From: Roseiarcus sp963730555
Lineage (GTDB): Bacteria; Pseudomonadota; Alphaproteobacteria; Rhizobiales; Beijerinckiaceae
DNA: 64,000 bases
Assembly (NCBI GenBank): GCA_963730555.1
Contig: CAVSSS010000031.1
Span: 124,001-188,000, forward strand
Reading direction: 5' to 3'
A program made the position numbers and the translations under genes. This document shows positions 63,082 through 64,000 of the stretch, one piece after another; position 1 is the stretch's first letter; each line of letters starts with the position of its first letter. The notes below the pieces were generated by a model. That model saw only the letters and a program-made list of their open reading frames with translations, ran no database searches and was not told the origin of the DNA.

Positions 63082-63958
63082 TTAGGGCTTAGCGCTTTGC
63101 GCTGGCGCCACAGTCCACTCGACGAACTGAACCGGCTGACCGCCGCCGTTTGCCAGAACAATCTGTTTGTCGGCCGACGCCGGCGACCATTCCGTCATTT
63201 CGAACGCCTTGCGCACCTCCGGGTTTTTCGGTCCGGCGGCGGCGTCAGAGCCTTCCGGGAGCAAGCCAAACGTCAGTTCCCCATTTTCGACCATTCGCAC
63301 GGTCGGATAGTGATCCGTCTTCACGATCCGACTGCCGGGCGGAAATCGTCACGTTCCGGATGGCGACCGTCATTGCCCCTGCCTTGAGAATTTCCTTTTC
63401 CGCGTCGCCAAATTTGGACGTCGGGATCTGAGCGAATTCGGCAAGGCCATTCGCCTTGAGGTACTGTTCGCTAAAATCCTCCGTACCCTCGGCCCAGGGA
63501 CCGCCGACAGACAATCCAGCGAAGACGTACGGCTCAGACCCCCGATTTTCGGTCCGTGACGCGGGCAGGACAGCGTAATTGCAAGCCATCATGTCCCCCG
63601 GGTCCGCTGTGTGTTCGGAACTCTCGGCTTGGACCCCTCCCGCGCTGAGGAAGCGGCACATCGGTGCGGGATCTCCGGTGATGACGGCCGAACCGCTCAG
63701 AGTCATTTCGACATAGGCCCACTTTGGAGCCGCGGCCGTCTCCTCCACGACCTTCCCCGCCGGCAAGGAATAAAACTCCGCCCAAATTTCGCCGCCAGGC
63801 GCCATGCCTTCGGTCGAGATCGTGGCGGAACCGCTCATCGACGTGATGATCCCGGGACCAGTCGCCGCGGTCTGGGCCACGGACACCAATGGAAAGGGGG
63901 TTATCGCTCCCGCCGAGATCGCAACCGCAGCTACCGTACGCAAGAGATCACTTTTCAT
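63082..63958 (-). CDS. Secreted cupin-like hypothetical protein (one frameshift)
   Basis: From ATG 63956-63958 (MKSDLLRTVAAVAISAGAI) with a signal peptide to about SVAQTAA. The first frame has AEFYSLPAGKVVEETAAAPKWAYVEMTLSG and PMCRFLSAGGVQ, then MTVAIRNVTIS. Near 63342 one extra base breaks it, and KTDHYPTVRMVENGELTFGLLPEG continues to QFVEWTVAPAQSAKP. Strand patterns suggest one or two cupin-like barrels, without a clear metal motif. It is the first gene of the leftward set, 48 bp before the oxidase-methyltransferase start. Repaired length ~291 residues. Confidence 0.7.
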
Positions 63959-64000
63959 TGAAGCCTCCTCGTCCGACGCCCGCGTCACGCGTGTTCGGCG

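Noticed and set aside
1..64000. tRNA, rRNA and FMN riboswitch candidates
   Set aside because: No cloverleaf with a TTCGA-type loop and acceptor pairing was found by eye, no rRNA-like stretch, and no RFN-like sequence before ribE or ribD.

Overview
The window reads as chromosomal DNA of a high-GC alphaproteobacterium, most likely of the order Hyphomicrobiales (Rhizobiales). Genus-level placement, for example near the Beijerinckiaceae/Methylocystaceae, is only a guess. Three things support the order: a giant two-TM coiled-coil protein resembling the growth-pole-ring protein of polar-growing rhizobia, the eno-ftsB and glyA-nrdR-ribD gene orders, and the style of the housekeeping proteins. No tRNA, rRNA or CRISPR array was recognised.

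Layout. 1-3 kb: end of an OprB-type porin, a ferredoxin-NADP reductase/[2Fe-2S] ferredoxin pair and an Hpt protein. 3.2-10.3 kb: the ~2,360-residue GPR-like protein with a 44-residue tandem repeat. 10.4-14.3 kb: SRPBCC protein, class III cyclase, L,D-transpeptidase, GlcG/HbpS-like protein, YbjQ. 14.3-16.1 kb: an A+T-richer islet between a decayed ribE 3' fragment and the real ribE. 16.9-21.3 kb: hypothetical protein, exonuclease III, NHL propeller, MDR reductase, LuxR-type solo. 21.7-24.4 kb: a complete IS1595-family element with perfect terminal repeats, an 8-bp target duplication and two passenger genes. 24.5-36 kb: lipid A acyltransferase, 2OG-oxygenase-like protein, two cyclophilins, queA-tgt, eno-ftsB, glyA-nrdR-ribD. 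36-52 kb: small regulator/enzyme modules (MarR-ABM, ArsR-SRPBCC, TetR/SDR-cupin), Ntn-hydrolase, DUF1223, PEP-CTERM glycoside hydrolase, clpP paralogue, rsmE, gshA, Flp pilin, MATE pump and a decayed cyclase-TPR gene. 52.5-57 kb: rpmI-rplT-pheS-(small gene)-pheT. 57.7-59 kb: tandem Crp/Fnr paralogues behind a CRP-like site. 59.3-64 kb: leftward genes including a three-gene set with an amine oxidase-methyltransferase fusion.

Sequence quality matters for every reader of this annotation. At least 16 single-base indels interrupt ten otherwise well-conserved genes, including eno, pheS, pheT, ribE and tgt. Several fall in short homopolymers. They look like uncorrected sequencing or assembly errors, so those genes are annotated end to end as single CDSs. 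The cyclase-TPR locus at 48.0-49.3 kb is different: it has lost whole domains and is called a true pseudogene.

The most noteworthy items are the GPR-like repeat protein, the IS1595 element with its cargo, the oxidase-methyltransferase operon, the tandem Crp pair sharing a perfect 16-bp CRP-like motif with a distant small membrane-protein gene, a ~28-bp motif present three times near the islet, the IS and another gene-poor stretch, and several very clean operators.
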